Shown here one piece after another: positions 29,901 through 38,771 of a stretch of 64,000 bases of DNA (position 1 is the first letter of the stretch; each line of letters starts with the position of its first letter). This DNA comes from Flavobacterium crocinum (GTDB lineage Bacteria > Bacteroidota > Bacteroidia > Flavobacteriales > Flavobacteriaceae). The stretch covers positions 4,340,001-4,404,000 of the forward strand of contig NZ_CP029255.1 of NCBI RefSeq assembly GCF_003122385.1, in the 5' to 3' direction. Below the pieces are notes generated by a model that saw only the letters and a program-made list of their open reading frames with translations, had not been told where the DNA came from and did no database searches. The translations under genes were made by a program, and so were the position numbers.

Positions 29901-30300
29901 CAACAGCAATATGCTGGGTTTCCATACCAATAAAAGAGAAAGTCAGTGTGCCTTCTGAAGGAACTTTTTCAAAAACAAAACTTCCGTCAATATCAGTCAT
30001 TGTTGCTTTTTTAGTGCCTTTTAATACAATTGACACACCTGGAATTCCGAGTCCTTTTTCATCTACCACTTTCCCTTTTACCGTTATTTCATTTTGAAAA
30101 GATGGCAATAAATCAAAGGGAAAATAGTTATGGTTCTTACTGTTTCGGGAAAAATCGAAACGGGTTAGTGTGCTTGAATTTGAGTTCGTATTGGCATTGG
30201 CAGAAAAATCAAAGAGTAAAACTACTGCTGAAAGCAAAGCGGCTTTATTCCTAACTTTCTTTACCATGCCAAAGTGATTCTTTGACAAATTCTTTTTCAT
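26932..30300 (-). CDS. SusC/RagA-family TonB-dependent oligosaccharide transporter (SusC1)
   Basis: 1122 aa. A signal segment (about 18-36) is followed by a carboxypeptidase-regulatory-like domain (ITVKGKVVDEKGLGIPGVS, about 72-150), the linker NLDEVVVIGYGTAKRKDLTGS, the plug (LAGVNVTITEGSPDAQINVRVRG, IDVLKDASSTAIYGSQGANG) and a large 22-strand-type barrel ending FGANITF with terminal Phe. It imports oligosaccharides across the outer membrane with TonB energy and is the first gene of the operon susC1-susD1-lipoprotein-PL1-GH95-1. The leader is about 186 nt, with a shared C-rich operator upstream. Neighbouring pectin enzymes imply galacturonan- or rhamnogalacturonan-derived cargo (inference). 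Confidence 0.96.
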   Translation of the reverse strand: MKKNLSKNHFGMVKKVRNKAALLSAVVLLFDFSANANTNSNSSTLTRFDFSRNSKNHNYFPFDLLPSFQNEITVKGKVVDEKGLGIPGVSIVLKGTKKATMTDIDGSFVFEKVPSEGTLTFSFIGMETQHIAVGGRNSINVTMKDSSTNLDEVVVIGYGTAKRKDLTGSVASVSMKDLKDIPATSALQAIAGRLAGVNVTITEGSPDAQINVRVRGGSSITQDNSPLYIVDGFQVNTINDIPPGDIETIDVLKDASSTAIYGSQGANGVVLITTKSGKKGKTEITVNAYTGLKKTYNLTNVLSPYEYVYFQKELDPGSNVAGTSFYSAYGLWEDRDIYKSKKGFDWQEQLYGNTGVQTHTDMGLTGGDAKLQYKVNYTHDQEDFIMINSAYKRDYVSFKLNKELSSKFRFDFNSRFSNTIITGPSVSNGGKLKDGIKYAPVRSLTYLDPALALGGSDNISSAEALSSLNDPIYNITNEYKEQNNLNLTMNGGLTWKPIKGLSIVTQGSYAVNRNYTDNIWLRNTGEASANGGQPVAKRQDVKGADWSIQNTLSYDRSFNKAVHKFNVLLGQEARSSQVDETLVQSKFFPADFGAHDVLAMWNYGTPLPTYTTIGEPTRTSSYFGRINYTLRDKYIFSFTSRFDGKNVFAPDNRWGYFPGAAFAWRMSDEKFMEKTKSWLSDAKFRLSYGEVGNARVGSYWRQDYSFETAANRLIYVSEVGQSSLKPSNTLKNENLTWETTVSTNLGLDLGFFNQRLTINIDAYKIDTNDLILAVALPSNSGYVSQYQNIGSTSNKGLEFTVNGNIVETSQFRLSANFNIAFNKNVVKSLDGSNEMIAASNWAPNVGRDDYRVRVGQPVGLMYGYVSDGMYTFDDFNFDTVQKKWILKEGVADASKVITTSGNYFGPGHMKLKKLSGTGNVINPDEDRKVIGRAQPKHTGGFALSGAFKGLDFSALFNWSYGNDIYNANKIDNSTFSGSKRYNNANALMSLDNRFTTIDPVTGNNIMFGNDANPQLLQEINQGASIWHPLSNSTIITDWAIEDGSFLRLGNLTIGYTLPETIAKGKFIQKVRCYVSGNNLKVWTRYSGQDPEVSTNSSPLTPGLDWSAYPKARTLLFGANITF

Positions 30301-30360
30301 ACAATAATGGTTTAAATTGGTTAGTTAGTATAGTTAAATAGTGAAATATTTATTCTAAAA

Positions 30361-30404
30361 ATGATCTCGTCTTAGGCCTAGTTTTGAAGCCGAAATAAGA
30401 TCAT
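30361..30404 (-). promoter_or_regulatory. Inverted repeat in the susC1 leader
   Basis: ATGATCT (30361-30367) and AGATCAT (30398-30404) flank an inner GGC/GCC pair. It is transcribed as part of the leader, 60-100 nt before the start codon. It could be an RNA hairpin or a second operator; no T-run follows. Confidence 0.35.
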
Positions 30405-30485
30405 GATTAAACAATGCTTAAATAAGCGACATTAAAAAAACACATTCCGAAAAAACGGATTTGTTTTTATGATTTTTTGTTAAAA

Positions 30486-30544
30486 CAAAACTAGATTTTA
30501 ATCCTAAATTGAAGGAGGTCTAAACACAATATGATGGGGGGCAT
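30486..30544 (-). promoter_or_regulatory. Shared PUL operator and promoter, susC1
   Basis: On the minus strand: half-site TGCCCCCC (G at 30542), TTG 15 nt on, half-site ACCTCC (from 30519), then TAGTTTTG (30493-30486). Distances are identical to the GH105-1 promoter, although the intervening bases differ. Confidence 0.7.
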
Positions 30545-30655
30545 TTCACAGAATCCCTTTATTTTCAATACTTTCAGGAATAACATCAGAAAAAACATCT
30601 ATTTTTTATCATTACAATTCCTAAAAAAACATACAATGCTTCTGTATAAAAAAAG

Positions 30656-30682
30656 AGCTGTGATTTTAAGAATATCACAGCT
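30656..30682 (-). terminator. Terminator after GH95-2
   Basis: The stem AGCTGTGAT / ATCACAGCT (9 bp, 9-nt loop) is followed on the minus strand by a run of T. It ends the five-gene methylesterase-GH28 operon. Confidence 0.75.
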
Positions 30683-30711
30683 GCTTTTTATCTTTAGAAA
30701 ACAATCAAAAA

Positions 30712-33258
30712 TTAATTGGCATACTGAAAAGTATAACTTTTTCCTTTTTCTGTTTTAACATCAAATTCGAATGTTTTTGCTACTGCTGTTCCTTTAAATT
30801 CGGCACTGGAAGAAACCACTGGTTTTTCGACCGGCTGATACTTGTAAAAAATGTTTGGATTAATTCCTTTGGCTGTACTTAATCCTGAACCTTTTAATGG
30901 AACATAGCTTCTCATACGAAGATTTCCGCCCAGATTTGATTTAACTGTCACCGAAACTAATCTGCCGTTTTTCCATTGCATATTTTCGATTTCAAAACCA
31001 CCTCGGGCTTTTAATCCTTTAATTGAACCCTTTTGCCAAACATCCGGTAAGGCTGGTAATAAACTCAGAGCGCCATCGTGACTTTGCAGCAACATTTCGG
31101 CAATACCGGCTGTACATCCAAAATTTCCGTCAATTTGAAATGGAGGATGCGCATCAAACATATTGGTATAGGTACCACCATCCGGATCTTTGATTGTTGC
31201 ATTGGCAGGTTTCAAATTCAACTGATTCGTAATCAGTTTATAGGCATGATTTCCATCTAAATATCTGGCCCACAAACACACTTTCCATCCCATTGACCAG
31301 CCACGGCTTGCATCTCCTTTTCCAATAAGCGAGTTTCTGGAAGCTTCAAAAAGTTCGGGAGTTTTAAAAGGTGAAACTTCACGTCCCGGAAACACTCCCC
31401 ATAAATGCGATACATGTCGATGTGCATCATTTTTGCGATCCCAATCTTCCAGCCATTCCTGCAATTGTGTGTATTTCCCGATATGCATTGGCGGCAGTTG
31501 CTGACGGATTTTTTTCAATTCAGTAATCCATTGCTGGTCTACTTTCAAAATTTCAGCCGCATCAATGGTATTCGAAAGCAAATCAAAAACCATTTGATTG
31601 TCCATCGTCACACCAGCAAAAACAATACAACGTTCTGTACCTATACTTCCATCGGGTTTTGTATATTCATACGATTGCAAACCGGGAGTATGTTCAGGAG
31701 AAATAGAAGGCGAAACGACCAAATATCCCGTTTTCTTATCTTTAATTAAGAAATCCTGATAAAACTCTGAAGCACTTTTAAGTATTGGATACACTTCTTT
31801 TAAATACGATTGGTCTCCAGAAAAAAGAAATTTTTCCCATAAATGTGAAGCAAACCATGCATTACAAGTCGGCCAGATTCCTGCAGTCGCATCTACTGCA
31901 CCAGTAGAACGCCATAAATCGGTATTATGATGCAACGTCCAACCTCGGGCGCCATACATTTCTGAAGCTGATTGTCTTCCTGTTTCACTGACCTCTTTAA
32001 TTAATTGGATAAAAGGTTCATGACATTCTGAAAGATTGGTTACTTCCGCAGGCCAATAATTCATTTCTACATTGATGTTAGTCGTATATTTACTGTCCCA
32101 AGCGGGATACTGTCCCGCATTTGGATTCCAAATTCCCTGCAAATTAGCTGGCTGAGTGCCTGGTTGCGAAGAAGCAATAAGCAAATAACGTCCAAACTGA
32201 AAATAAGTTGAAACTAAATCAGGATCATCTGTTTTTGAAAATTCGGCAATACGCTGGTCTGTAGGTTTATTTATCTGTGGAGAACTGCCTAAATCCAACT
32301 GAACTCTATTGAATTGTTTTTGATAAAAGGCAATATGATCTTCTTTCGCTTTTTGATATGATTTAGAAAAAGCTTTCAGATAATCTTTTGCTCGTTTCTC
32401 GGCATCGGCACTAATATCTTTATAATTCTTAAAATTGGTTGCTACTGATATGTAAATAAAAGCTTCATCGGCATTTTTCACATTGATGGATTCTCTTTCT
32501 TTGGATTGAGTTCCTCCCTTTGCCTCTACTTTTATCTGCGTATTAAAATGCAGTAAGTTGGTTATATTTTCTTCTTTCTCACGAGCACATTGACCATTGA
32601 CTACAAGCAATTGATTCTGATTTGCTGTCACTGAAGCTGTCACTTTTACCATATTGGTTTTAAGAGGTCCTGCAAACGAAGCATTAAAATTAACAGCACC
32701 TTTTTTATCTGCAGAAAGCCGAATAATGATAAGCTGATCTGTAAAAGAAGTAAAAACTTCACGCTGAAAGTTTACGCCGTCTACAGTATATTTAGTCGTT
32801 GCAATAGCCGTTTTTAAATCTAGGTCTCTGTAAAAATTAGTATACTTTTCATGGTTCGGAACTGATAAAACCAAATTTCCAATGGATTGATAAACCTGTC
32901 CGTGCGAAGTTATTTTGCGATCTGCAATAATATCTCCTAACGCCAATTTCTGCGCTTCGATAAAATTTTCATCCTGAAGATAATTCTGAATCTGTTTCAG
33001 ACTTTTTTTAGCATTTGAATTGATGTTCTGATAAGGACTACCAGACCAAAAAGTATCTTCGTTTATCTGAATGGTATCCGATTGAGGCACTCCGTATACC
33101 ATTGCTCCTAATCTTCCATTGCCAAGAGGAACTGCATCTGTCCATGCTTTTGAAGGCTTATCATACCATAAGACTAATTTTTTCTGGGCTGAAGAATGGA
33201 ACAGAAAAGACAAAAAGACGACAAACGATAAAAACGTTTTATTTAAAAGAATTTTCAT
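30712..33258 (-). CDS. GH95 alpha-L-fucosidase/alpha-L-galactosidase family enzyme (GH95-2)
   Basis: 848 aa with a signal peptide ending HSSAQ (about 25). It has the GH95 start [18 protein letters not shown] and [11 protein letters not shown], then [50 protein letters not shown] and [13 protein letters not shown]. It is a clear paralogue of GH95-1 but has a longer loop around [17 protein letters not shown] and [13 protein letters not shown], so specificity may differ (fucose versus L-galactose, or different linkage). It is the last gene of the unit starting at CE8-2, only 6 nt behind CE8-1. Confidence 0.9.
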   Translation of the reverse strand: MKILLNKTFLSFVVFLSFLFHSSAQKKLVLWYDKPSKAWTDAVPLGNGRLGAMVYGVPQSDTIQINEDTFWSGSPYQNINSNAKKSLKQIQNYLQDENFIEAQKLALGDIIADRKITSHGQVYQSIGNLVLSVPNHEKYTNFYRDLDLKTAIATTKYTVDGVNFQREVFTSFTDQLIIIRLSADKKGAVNFNASFAGPLKTNMVKVTASVTANQNQLLVVNGQCAREKEENITNLLHFNTQIKVEAKGGTQSKERESINVKNADEAFIYISVATNFKNYKDISADAEKRAKDYLKAFSKSYQKAKEDHIAFYQKQFNRVQLDLGSSPQINKPTDQRIAEFSKTDDPDLVSTYFQFGRYLLIASSQPGTQPANLQGIWNPNAGQYPAWDSKYTTNINVEMNYWPAEVTNLSECHEPFIQLIKEVSETGRQSASEMYGARGWTLHHNTDLWRSTGAVDATAGIWPTCNAWFASHLWEKFLFSGDQSYLKEVYPILKSASEFYQDFLIKDKKTGYLVVSPSISPEHTPGLQSYEYTKPDGSIGTERCIVFAGVTMDNQMVFDLLSNTIDAAEILKVDQQWITELKKIRQQLPPMHIGKYTQLQEWLEDWDRKNDAHRHVSHLWGVFPGREVSPFKTPELFEASRNSLIGKGDASRGWSMGWKVCLWARYLDGNHAYKLITNQLNLKPANATIKDPDGGTYTNMFDAHPPFQIDGNFGCTAGIAEMLLQSHDGALSLLPALPDVWQKGSIKGLKARGGFEIENMQWKNGRLVSVTVKSNLGGNLRMRSYVPLKGSGLSTAKGINPNIFYKYQPVEKPVVSSSAEFKGTAVAKTFEFDVKTEKGKSYTFQYAN

Positions 33259-33264
33259 AAGCTT

Positions 33265-34314
33265 TTATTTTGCCGAAGGCTTCCAATTATCAGATCCGTT
33301 TAATACATTTTCTACCGAATACAATTTGGCTTCACTAGCAGAAATTGCTTTTAAACCTTCCCATTTTGCACGACCAGTCATATTTGCCCCTTCTCCTTTA
33401 TTGTTGTATTCATAAAGATGCAAATCGGAACTGGTTGATGCATAATCCATACGCCAGGTTGTAGGCCATCCCAGCGGATTCAATTCTTTTGACATTTCAC
33501 AATTCAGCCATGCTACCTTTGGATAATTATGCCAAGGTCGCCCAAGACTGAAAGGCTGTTTATCATCATTAACACGAGGACTGTTACCAATAAAAGTCAG
33601 TTTGCATTTGTTGAACACAAAACCATATTTTTGATCTTTTGGTGTACTTGGAGCCGTTATCCAGCCACCGCCATAACTTCTGATTTCACAACTGTCGAAA
33701 TAACCTATTCCGCCACCGTAGATATAGTCTGTTCTGCCTAAAATCATACAGTTTTTAAAGTAGCTTCGAGTGCCATCTTTTCCAAGCAACATGGTATCCT
33801 GATACCCTAAAAAATTACAATTGATAAAAGTGTTTTTATCTGAGGTAATAAAAACAGCTAAAGCCTGTCCCACAGGACCAGCGGTATTTTGAAAAGTTAT
33901 ATTCTCCGCTCTAAATTCATCTCCCTGAATTGTTACCGAAGCTGAAGTTCTAATATTCTGACCTTCCCATTTCGCGGCATCTTCGGCTGGGCATTTATTG
34001 TTTAAACCGCCTGTACAGTCAAAAATATGATAACTTAGAATCGTTTTTTCTCGATTTTCGCCTTTAAAAGTGATTCTCTTTTTGTCAGCAGGAACAATGA
34101 TTTTTTCGGTATTGTATAATCCGTTTTTTATAAAAATCATCGTGCGTGTTGCTTTCTCGGCTGGAACTGCATTAACTGCTGCCTGAATATTTACATAATC
34201 ACCGCTTCCATCTATGGCTACTGTGATTTTATCTTTAGTCTGGGCTGATAAATAGTTCGGTACAATTATCATGCAAGCTATACAAACAGCCCATTTGTAA
34301 AAGGATTTTTTCAT
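33265..34314 (-). CDS. Pectin methylesterase, carbohydrate esterase family 8 (CE8-1)
   Basis: 349 aa with a signal peptide ending LSAQ (about 25). The beta-helix begins ITVAIDGSGDYVNIQAAVNAVP. Catalytic elements: oxyanion Gln150 in GPVGQALAV, acid/base Asp173 in GYQDTML, nucleophile Asp196 in GRTDYIYGG, and Arg259/Trp261 in LGRPW. It removes methyl esters from homogalacturonan, releasing methanol and exposing acids for GH28 and PL1. The Tyr-containing TDYIYG differs slightly from the plant VDFIFG. It also carries an insertion with two Cys (HIFDCTGGLNNKCPAED). It sits within the five-gene operon, between the esterase and GH95-2. Confidence 0.92.
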   Translation of the reverse strand: MKKSFYKWAVCIACMIIVPNYLSAQTKDKITVAIDGSGDYVNIQAAVNAVPAEKATRTMIFIKNGLYNTEKIIVPADKKRITFKGENREKTILSYHIFDCTGGLNNKCPAEDAAKWEGQNIRTSASVTIQGDEFRAENITFQNTAGPVGQALAVFITSDKNTFINCNFLGYQDTMLLGKDGTRSYFKNCMILGRTDYIYGGGIGYFDSCEIRSYGGGWITAPSTPKDQKYGFVFNKCKLTFIGNSPRVNDDKQPFSLGRPWHNYPKVAWLNCEMSKELNPLGWPTTWRMDYASTSSDLHLYEYNNKGEGANMTGRAKWEGLKAISASEAKLYSVENVLNGSDNWKPSAK

Positions 34315-34377
34315 AATTTAAGTCTTGGAAAGTTATTAATTTGGTTTTGTAAGCTAATTGCTTACGGATAGTTAGTT

Positions 34378-35298
34378 TTATTTCTGCGGTTTCGCAAGAA
34401 AGCCCATTTCGTTTAACCAAGCTTCACATAAAACTGTCCATAATTGTGTAGAACCCGGATTATTGCGAAGCGCGATGTTATGATCTCCCTGCGGAAAAAT
34501 ATGCAAAGCCGCTTTGATATTAGCTTTTAAAAGCGCCTGATAATATTGAATGCTATTGAGTGGATTTACCACATGATCATCGGCGGCACAAATAACAAAT
34601 GCAGGTGGCGTAGCACTAGTGACATTTAATTCACCCGAAAAAAGCTGTTCGTTTTTGGGATCTGGATTTGTTCCCAATAAAGCTTCATAACTTCCTTTAT
34701 GCGCATTCTGCGTCATGCTGATAGCTCCAGAAATAAGAATTTGAAAATTCGGCTGTATGCTTACAGAATCCAAATCGTCTTTAACTTGAGCATAATCTGT
34801 AGTAATTGTGGCAAGATTGGATGCTAAACCTCCACCTGCAGAAGCTCCCATTACCCCAATTCTGGAAGGATCTATTCCCCATTGAGAAGCTCGGCTTCGA
34901 ATCATTTTAATAGCTCTCTGTCCATCCATAATTGGCCCAAAAGCAGGATTTACCAAATCAGGCGAAGTTGGAAGCCGATATAGGACCACAAAGGCATTTA
35001 CTCCAAAAGTATTGAACCATTTAGCCAATTGAAATCCCGCAATATTGTAGGTCAATTTTTTATAACCTCCGGGAGGGAAAATTAAAACTGCCGCTCCCGT
35101 ATTTTCTTCTTTAGAAGTAAAAAAAGCATATATCGACGGATTATCAACCTGAGTTATTCGTTCACGATCTTCTCTTTTATTCAATTTCATCCCTTTGGAA
35201 TTCGGCATTTTACCTTTTTCCCAAAGCGGAATAATTTCTTGGCTAAAAGCTGTATTTAAAGAAACTAGGAAGAAAAAAAGCAATACAATCTTTTTCAT
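34378..35298 (-). CDS. Secreted alpha/beta-hydrolase, probable pectin or sugar acetyl esterase
   Basis: 306 aa with a signal peptide ending AFSQ (residue 20). The alpha/beta-hydrolase features are an oxyanion loop FPPGGY (74-79), nucleophile Ser153 in GASAGGG, acid Asp241 in CAADDHV and His273 in QGDHNIAL. This matches the BD-FAE/acetyl-xylan-esterase-like group (dienelactone-hydrolase-type fold) rather than SGNH enzymes. Position 2 nt behind GH28 and between two methylesterases suggests it removes acetyl groups from pectin (inference; feruloyl esters are also possible). Confidence 0.8.
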   Translation of the reverse strand: MKKIVLLFFFLVSLNTAFSQEIIPLWEKGKMPNSKGMKLNKREDRERITQVDNPSIYAFFTSKEENTGAAVLIFPPGGYKKLTYNIAGFQLAKWFNTFGVNAFVVLYRLPTSPDLVNPAFGPIMDGQRAIKMIRSRASQWGIDPSRIGVMGASAGGGLASNLATITTDYAQVKDDLDSVSIQPNFQILISGAISMTQNAHKGSYEALLGTNPDPKNEQLFSGELNVTSATPPAFVICAADDHVVNPLNSIQYYQALLKANIKAALHIFPQGDHNIALRNNPGSTQLWTVLCEAWLNEMGFLAKPQK

Positions 35299-35300
35299 TT

Positions 35301-36869
35301 TTATTTGTCTTTTTTAATGAAAGGCGTTTTTACAAGAGATAAGAAATTAGCACCCTGAATCACATCAGAATTAACAGCTTCAACAAAAACGGAAGCAGGT
35401 GCTTTCTGAAAACAGTTGTTGACCAATATCGTTTTACAGTTTTCTAATTTAATTATAGGCTGATCTGCAGTCGGTTTTTTAGATTTTACATCATTAAACA
35501 GCAGTTTTTCACAATTTGTAAACTCGAAAGCAGCTCCTTTTTCTGTTGCTATATCAACATTAGAAAAGGTAAGATTGGTTCCCAGATTTCCTGTAAAGCC
35601 TTCTTTGGCTTCCATATTAATATTGGTGAAAGTAAGTTCATCAATAGGAATTTCTTCGATACCATAAATCACTCCGACTTTATTAATACTTCTTCCTGTT
35701 ACATTACTGATGGCTATATTCCTAAAAATTGGAGTACGCTCAGAAACAGGTTCTACTTTAGATGATCTATCATAAAAGAGATCAAACGTAAAGGCATTAC
35801 GACCAATATTTCGCATGACTATATTGGAGACCATAATGTTTTCCACAACTCCTCCACGACCTCTGGAAGCTTTCATTCGGATTCCTGCATCTGTTCCGTC
35901 AAAAACACAATTGGTAATTACTACATTTTTTACGCCGCCAGACATTTCGCTTCCAATTACAACGCCTCCGTGACCTGCCAGCATCACACAATTGGTAATG
36001 GTAATGTTTTCACAAGCTTTTCCGTATTCGCGTCCGTGAAAATCTCGTCCTGATTTTATGGTAATACAATCATCTCCTACGCTAATAAAACAATCGGATA
36101 TTCTAACATTGGAACAAGATGACGGATTAATTCCATCTGTATTTGGGCCGTGTGGTTCTTTATCAGGATTCAGGATTGTTACTCCATGCACTCGTACATC
36201 ATTACAACCTACTGGATTAATAGTCCAAAAAGGGGAATTTAAAATTCGAATTCCTTCGATATTGATTTTATTACATTCAAAAAACTGAATAAAAGGAGGT
36301 CTAAAAAACTGTGTTTTTAATGTATTTTCATAATACGGTTCTACTTTTAATTCTTTGTTCTGTTCTGCCCAAAGTTTTTGTAATTCGGTTGGTTCTTTAA
36401 GTGTCCCATTCAATTTTAGTTCCTTATTGATTCTCATTGCCTCTTCCCACCACGCAAAACCATTACCGTCTATAGTGCCTTCTCCTTTAATGGTTATATT
36501 TTCAGCATTTTGAGCATTAAACAAAGGAGCAAATGTTTTCATAAAAACTCCTTCGTAACGCACTTTTTGAAAAGGCAGATAATCATTAAAATTGGAAGAA
36601 AATTTTAAAGTGGCACCACCTTCTAAATAGATGGTAATATTGCTTTTTAAAGTGATAGCGCCTGTTAGATAATTACCGGCTGGAAAATACAATGTTCCTC
36701 CTCCGTCTTTTGAAGCCAGATCAATAGTTTTATGAATGAGAGCTGTACAGGATTTTTTACCTGAATTATCAGCTCCAAGCGTCTTAAGATCATAGCTTTT
36801 TGCCAAAATGTTCAGGGAATTTAGAAAAAAGATGAAACAAAGTAGTTTGTAATAAAATTTATGGTTCAT
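35301..36869 (-). CDS. GH28 polygalacturonase-family enzyme
   Basis: 522 aa with a signal peptide ending near ILAK (about 24). The parallel beta-helix carries all four GH28 signatures: NTDG (243-246), GDD (265-267), GHGG (299-302) and RMK (331-333), giving the three catalytic Asp (245, 266, 267), His300 and the substrate-binding Arg/Lys. An N-terminal lid with YFPAGNYLTG and an insertion at 140-190 fit exo-acting or rhamnogalacturonan-type Bacteroidota members. It hydrolyses galacturonic-acid linkages by inversion. It shares an operon with two methylesterases and an acyl esterase that prepare its substrate; gaps are 2 and 41 nt. Confidence 0.93.
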   Translation of the reverse strand: MNHKFYYKLLCFIFFLNSLNILAKSYDLKTLGADNSGKKSCTALIHKTIDLASKDGGGTLYFPAGNYLTGAITLKSNITIYLEGGATLKFSSNFNDYLPFQKVRYEGVFMKTFAPLFNAQNAENITIKGEGTIDGNGFAWWEEAMRINKELKLNGTLKEPTELQKLWAEQNKELKVEPYYENTLKTQFFRPPFIQFFECNKINIEGIRILNSPFWTINPVGCNDVRVHGVTILNPDKEPHGPNTDGINPSSCSNVRISDCFISVGDDCITIKSGRDFHGREYGKACENITITNCVMLAGHGGVVIGSEMSGGVKNVVITNCVFDGTDAGIRMKASRGRGGVVENIMVSNIVMRNIGRNAFTFDLFYDRSSKVEPVSERTPIFRNIAISNVTGRSINKVGVIYGIEEIPIDELTFTNINMEAKEGFTGNLGTNLTFSNVDIATEKGAAFEFTNCEKLLFNDVKSKKPTADQPIIKLENCKTILVNNCFQKAPASVFVEAVNSDVIQGANFLSLVKTPFIKKDK

Positions 36870-36910
36870 GGTTTAGTGAGTATGATAGTAAATAAGAATA
36901 TTTAAATATT

Positions 36911-37882
36911 TTATGGTGTAGCCGAACTGAGATTCCATTGATTCTCTACTTTGAAAATAACATTGAAAGTAAGTCTGGAATTTTGTTCAACAGAAAGCAG
37001 ATGTGACCATTTGACACGCTTAGTTGTCAAAGCTCCCGGGCCGTAATTTTTAAACTCAGCATAATAAGCTGTTTTTTCACTTTCAGGTTTCCCCCAATTG
37101 TGCCAGCCTTCCGGATTGATATGGGAATCCATAAAACAACTGGAAAAAATTACATTCGCATATTCACGCCACGGACGCCCGAGATACACTTTACGAACAT
37201 TTGGCGCTGATAAAAGTTTACAGTTCAAAAAGACAAAACCATATTTGCTGTTTTTGGAAGTATTTGCCGCTGTGATATACGAATTGGCTTTACTGTATAA
37301 GGTGCAATTATCAAAAATAGCAGTAGCCGATCCAAAAATATAATCGGTAGTGCCTTCTATGTAACAATTATTAAAATAATGGCGTCTATTTTCTCCAGCT
37401 GTATATAAAGTATCCTGATTGCCTAGAAACTTACAATTGGATGCTTTAAAATAATCTCCTTCGACATGTAAAGCCACAGCCTGTCCCACAGCACCTGCCG
37501 TATTTTCTATTGTGATGTTTTGAAGACTAATATTATCGGCTAGTATTTTTAAAGTATAACTTGTAAAAGTGCCAATATCAGGCTGGCCATTATAATTATT
37601 AAATGAAATAATGGTCTGATCTTTACTTTCTCCAATAAGAGAGATATTACTGTTAAAAGAATCAATGATGATTTTTTCCTTATAAATCCCTTTTTTAATA
37701 AAAATAGTTTTCGGATTAGATGGAAAAGCACCGCAAGCGGTAATCGCTTCCTGAATCGAAATAAAATCAGCTGAACCGTCTAATGAAACTGTAATAGTAT
37801 CTTGAACAACCGCACTCCATGCATTTGAAAAGGAAGCAAAAAATAGAAAAAAGCAGAATATTAATGTGATATTTTTTTTCAT
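36911..37882 (-). CDS. Pectin methylesterase, carbohydrate esterase family 8 (CE8-2)
   Basis: 323 aa with a signal peptide ending AWSA (about 24). Core motifs: ITVSLDGSADFISIQEAI, Gln134 in GAVGQAVAL, Asp157 in GNQDTLY, nucleophile Asp180 in TTDYIFG, and Arg236/Trp238 in LGRPWRE. It lacks the two-Cys insertion present in CE8-1, so the pair are probably not simple duplicates but may differ in esterification pattern preference. It is the first gene of the five-gene operon. Its promoter (37926-37985) has the shared operator and begins inside a decayed regulator gene. Confidence 0.92.
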   Translation of the reverse strand: MKKNITLIFCFFLFFASFSNAWSAVVQDTITVSLDGSADFISIQEAITACGAFPSNPKTIFIKKGIYKEKIIIDSFNSNISLIGESKDQTIISFNNYNGQPDIGTFTSYTLKILADNISLQNITIENTAGAVGQAVALHVEGDYFKASNCKFLGNQDTLYTAGENRRHYFNNCYIEGTTDYIFGSATAIFDNCTLYSKANSYITAANTSKNSKYGFVFLNCKLLSAPNVRKVYLGRPWREYANVIFSSCFMDSHINPEGWHNWGKPESEKTAYYAEFKNYGPGALTTKRVKWSHLLSVEQNSRLTFNVIFKVENQWNLSSATP

Positions 37883-37925
37883 AATAGTATTTCGTGCAGT
37901 TTAAATTTCAAACTGTCAACAGGTA

Positions 37926-37985
37926 CAAACATAGAACGTTTCACAGTAAAGAATATGGGACATTTTACAATTACTCTAGGGTGAA
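37926..37985 (-). promoter_or_regulatory. Shared PUL operator and promoter, CE8-2 operon
   Basis: On the minus strand: half-site CACCC (first C at 37983), TTG at +13 to +15, half-site TCCC at +23 to +26, then TATGTTTG (37933-37926), an exact TAnnTTTG. The second half-site is weaker than at susC1, susC2 and GH105-1. The leader is about 44 nt. Confidence 0.6.
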
Positions 37986-38477
37986 ATCGCAAAAAAGCCT
38001 TAAAAACAGTAGAATAATTAAAACTGAAAACAATTTGAAAAATACTATCGATTTATTGCTAAACAGATTGTCTTTGGATTTCATCTCTTTGCAAAAAACA
38101 TCGCAGCAATTTTCGAAAGCATGAAGTTCGCTCTCATCAATAGACAATATTGGAACACTCGTTATATTAAAAAACAAGGTTCATTTTAAGCTGTTTTCAA
38201 CTTCACTACCGATATCATTTATAAAAGGGAGATTAAATTTTATTAATCTAGCCGATTCAAAACCTATATTTTAAATTTGATGATGATTCGTTAGAATAAT
38301 AATATCATTCGCCATCAGTTCATAAACTATCCGATTTACCATAATAGTCATCGAAAATTCCCTGTTCCAAACAAAAGTCAAATCTGTTGAAGTGGTATCA
38401 AAAGAAACTTGTCCAGCCAGTTTACTGATCTCCATAATTTTTAGTAACTCGAGAGTGTTGTTTTCATAAACCGTAAT
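37971..38477 (-). pseudogene. Decayed AraC-family transcriptional regulator lacking its DNA-binding domain
   Basis: One reading frame stays recognisable over about 168 codons but is cut by two in-frame stops. Segment 1 (38274-38477) includes ISKLAGQVSFDTTSTDLTFVW and YELMANDIIILTNHHQI, a cupin-like sensor strand pattern. After a stop, segment 2 reads FESARLIKFNLPFINDIGSE. After a second stop, segment 3 (37971-38177) reads VPILSIDESELHAFENCCDVF, the linker helix of Bacteroidota AraC proteins. The helix-turn-helix part is missing; the CE8-2 promoter starts there instead. The family match is from memory of such proteins, but the unbroken frame across the stops is seen directly. Confidence 0.65.
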
Positions 38478-38710
38478 TTAATCTATTTTGGGTGTGGTAT
38501 TTTTAATCGTATTAGGGAAAAAGAATTATCCTCTAAGTTTGTCATTAAAAAAAACCAAAACACATACCAAAAAAGAAAACAACATTATAATCAACGGCTT
38601 AAGATAAAAGCTGCCTTTTCAGCTCTCGAAATAAGAGAAATGAAAATAATCTCGTCGAAATATCGATACCTTACTTTCGCAGAAAATAAAACAATGGATA
38701 ATTAAACAAA

Positions 38711-38739
38711 AAACGCCTCATTTAAAAAATGAGGCGTTT
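38711..38739 (-). terminator. Terminator of the PUL-2 operon
   Basis: The stem AAACGCCTCATT / AATGAGGCGTTT (12 bp) has an A-rich loop and is followed by T on the minus strand, 33 nt after the last PUL-2 gene. Confidence 0.88.
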
Positions 38740-38771
38740 AATTTTTTAGAAATCTTTATCAAGATAAAGTA

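Larger units (their letters stand above)
30301..30711. other. susC1 upstream region and end of the methylesterase operon
   Basis: 411 nt without a gene. From the susC1 side: a long leader with an inverted repeat (30361-30404), the promoter and operator (30486-30544), then the terminator of the preceding unit (30656-30682). Confidence 0.7.
37883..38771. other. Gap between PUL-1 and PUL-2 with a decayed regulator gene
   Basis: 889 nt without an intact gene. It holds the CE8-2 promoter and operator (37926-37985), a broken AraC-family gene (37971-38477) and the terminator of PUL-2 (38711-38739). In 38478-38710 I saw nothing identifiable. Confidence 0.7.

Noticed and set aside
37894..38124. 76-aa plus-strand ORF in the gap between the PULs
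   Set aside because: It is antisense to the decayed AraC frame and the CE8-2 promoter, is Lys/Ser-rich, and has no recognisable features.
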